NCBI GenBank assembly: GCA_946494345.1
Contig: CAMMBX010000068.1
Span: 1 to 6,299, forward strand
Length of the DNA stretch: 6,299 nucleotides
Direction: 5' to 3'
Origin: an uncultured Mycoplasmatota bacterium
GTDB taxonomy: Bacteria > Bacillota_I > Bacilli_A > RF39 > UBA660
Shown: positions 5,907 to 6,299 of the stretch, piece after piece
Layout of the letters: the number at the start of each line of letters is the position of its first letter
How positions within the stretch are numbered: the stretch's first letter is position 1
Notes under the pieces: generated by a model
The model's database searches: none
What the model saw: only the letters and a program-made list of their open reading frames with translations
What the model was told of the DNA's origin: nothing
Position numbers and translations under genes: made by a program

Positions 5907-6058
5907 GCAATTTACTTGAAACAGCAATGTTTTACTTTATTCAATGTGTTTTCGAAAGTTTTAGTAACTTTTGTGCTGGAAGGTGAAAGAAATACTCCCT
6001 GAATAAATGGTGAAAACAAAAATCAAGAAAATGCAAAATATAAGGAAAGGAGAAAATT
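5907..6058 (+). promoter_or_regulatory. Probable S4 autoregulatory leader of rpsD
   Basis: The transcribed leader can form a long helix: 5928-5935 with 6010-6018 (one bulged G at 6012) continuing, after a TG bulge (6008-6009), into the exact 8-bp pairing TTTATTCA (5936-5943) with TGAATAAA (6000-6007). Inside it is a hairpin AAAGTT/AACTTT (5955-5960 with 5966-5971). CAGCA (5922-5926), just outside, can pair with TGCTG (5974-5978) inside, which would make a pseudoknot. RpsD leaders in Bacillus are bound by S4 itself for feedback control, and the S4 target in E. coli is also a pseudoknot. No terminator-like T-run follows, and the ribosome site AAAGGAG (6046-6052) lies outside the fold, so control is more likely at translation. 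The structure is by hand and was not energy-minimised. Confidence 0.65.
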
Positions 6059-6299
6059 ATGGCAAGATATACAGGACCAAGTTACAAACAATCAAGACGT
6101 GTTGGTTTTTCTTTAACTGAAACTGGTAAAGAACTTGCTAAAAGACCATATGGACCAGGACAACATGGAAATGCTAGACATGGTAAACCAAGTGATTATG
6201 GTACACAGTTAAAAGAAAAACAAAAATTACGTTTTATGTATGGTGTTAATGAAAAGCAATTTAGAAAGACTTTTGATGAAGCTGCTAAAATGCCAGGCG
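6059..6299 (+). CDS. rpsD: 30S ribosomal protein S4 (uS4), N-terminal part
   Basis: The visible 80 residues (of about 200 in the family) start MARYTGPSYKQSRR and continue through TGKELAKRPYGPGQHG, a YGTQLKEKQKLRFMYGVNE block and QFRKTFDEAAKMPG, which is RpsD throughout. S4 is a primary 16S rRNA binder that starts assembly of the 5' domain of the small subunit, and it represses its own gene. No cysteines occur in the N-terminal region, so this is the zinc-free C-minus form. The S4 RNA-binding domain proper lies beyond the window edge. The start is fixed by AAAGGAG six bases upstream and by homology. It is divergently placed from ezrA. Confidence 0.98.
   Translation, partial: MARYTGPSYKQSRRVGFSLTETGKELAKRPYGPGQHGNARHGKPSDYGTQLKEKQKLRFMYGVNEKQFRKTFDEAAKMPG

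Noticed and set aside
5927..5986. Upstream mini-ORF of 19 codons in the rpsD leader (ATG at 5927, TGA at 5984-5986)
   Set aside because: No ribosome site precedes it and it lies within the paired structure of the leader, so it is probably chance.

Overview
The window is strongly AT-rich and looks chromosomal, from a low-GC Bacillota (Firmicutes). The anchors are EzrA, a division regulator specific to Bacillota, and a zinc-free ribosomal protein S4 (RpsD) with a strong sigma-A-type promoter. ezrA and rpsD also lie close together in Bacillus. Stops include TGA and Trp is read from TGG, so the code is standard and this is not a Mycoplasma. The mix of unfamiliar, small, Asn/Asp/Lys-rich membrane proteins suggests an uncultured gut lineage of Bacilli (RF39-like). 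That placement is inference only.

Layout. (1) 1-358, plus strand: the 3' end of a gene encoding a membrane segment, one PASTA domain and an Asn/acidic tail. It converges on (2) a minus-strand gene (370-987) for a DUF4190-type membrane protein with an external beta-rich domain; a perfect 11-bp stem between them looks like a two-way terminator. (3) 988-1106: a divergent intergenic region with a 12-bp direct repeat, then a small XRE-family regulator (1107-1388, plus). (4) A second probable two-way terminator at 1388-1416 ends the regulator and, from the other side, a minus-strand run of three membrane or envelope genes (1415-3425). That run probably starts from an extended -10 promoter at 3458-3466. 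Its products are a protein with a degenerate amidase-like domain and LysM-like end, a small two-helix protein, and a six-helix protein with an AT-hook-like tail. (5) Upstream and also on minus is ezrA (4099-5814), whose end overlaps a pilin-like gene (3492-4115) by 17 nt. (6) Divergent from ezrA, on plus, is rpsD (from 6059, cut by the window end), preceded by a consensus promoter and a leader of about 150 nt that can fold into a bulged 16-bp helix with a crossing (pseudoknot) pairing. It is probably the S4 autoregulatory site.

Together: apart from rpsD and the XRE regulator, every gene encodes a membrane or surface protein. EzrA and the PASTA domain tie the region to cell division and wall sensing, so the unrecognised minus-strand genes are candidates for envelope or division functions. 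Nothing in the window is an insertion sequence, tRNA, rRNA or CRISPR array. All intergenic stretches are under 300 bases.
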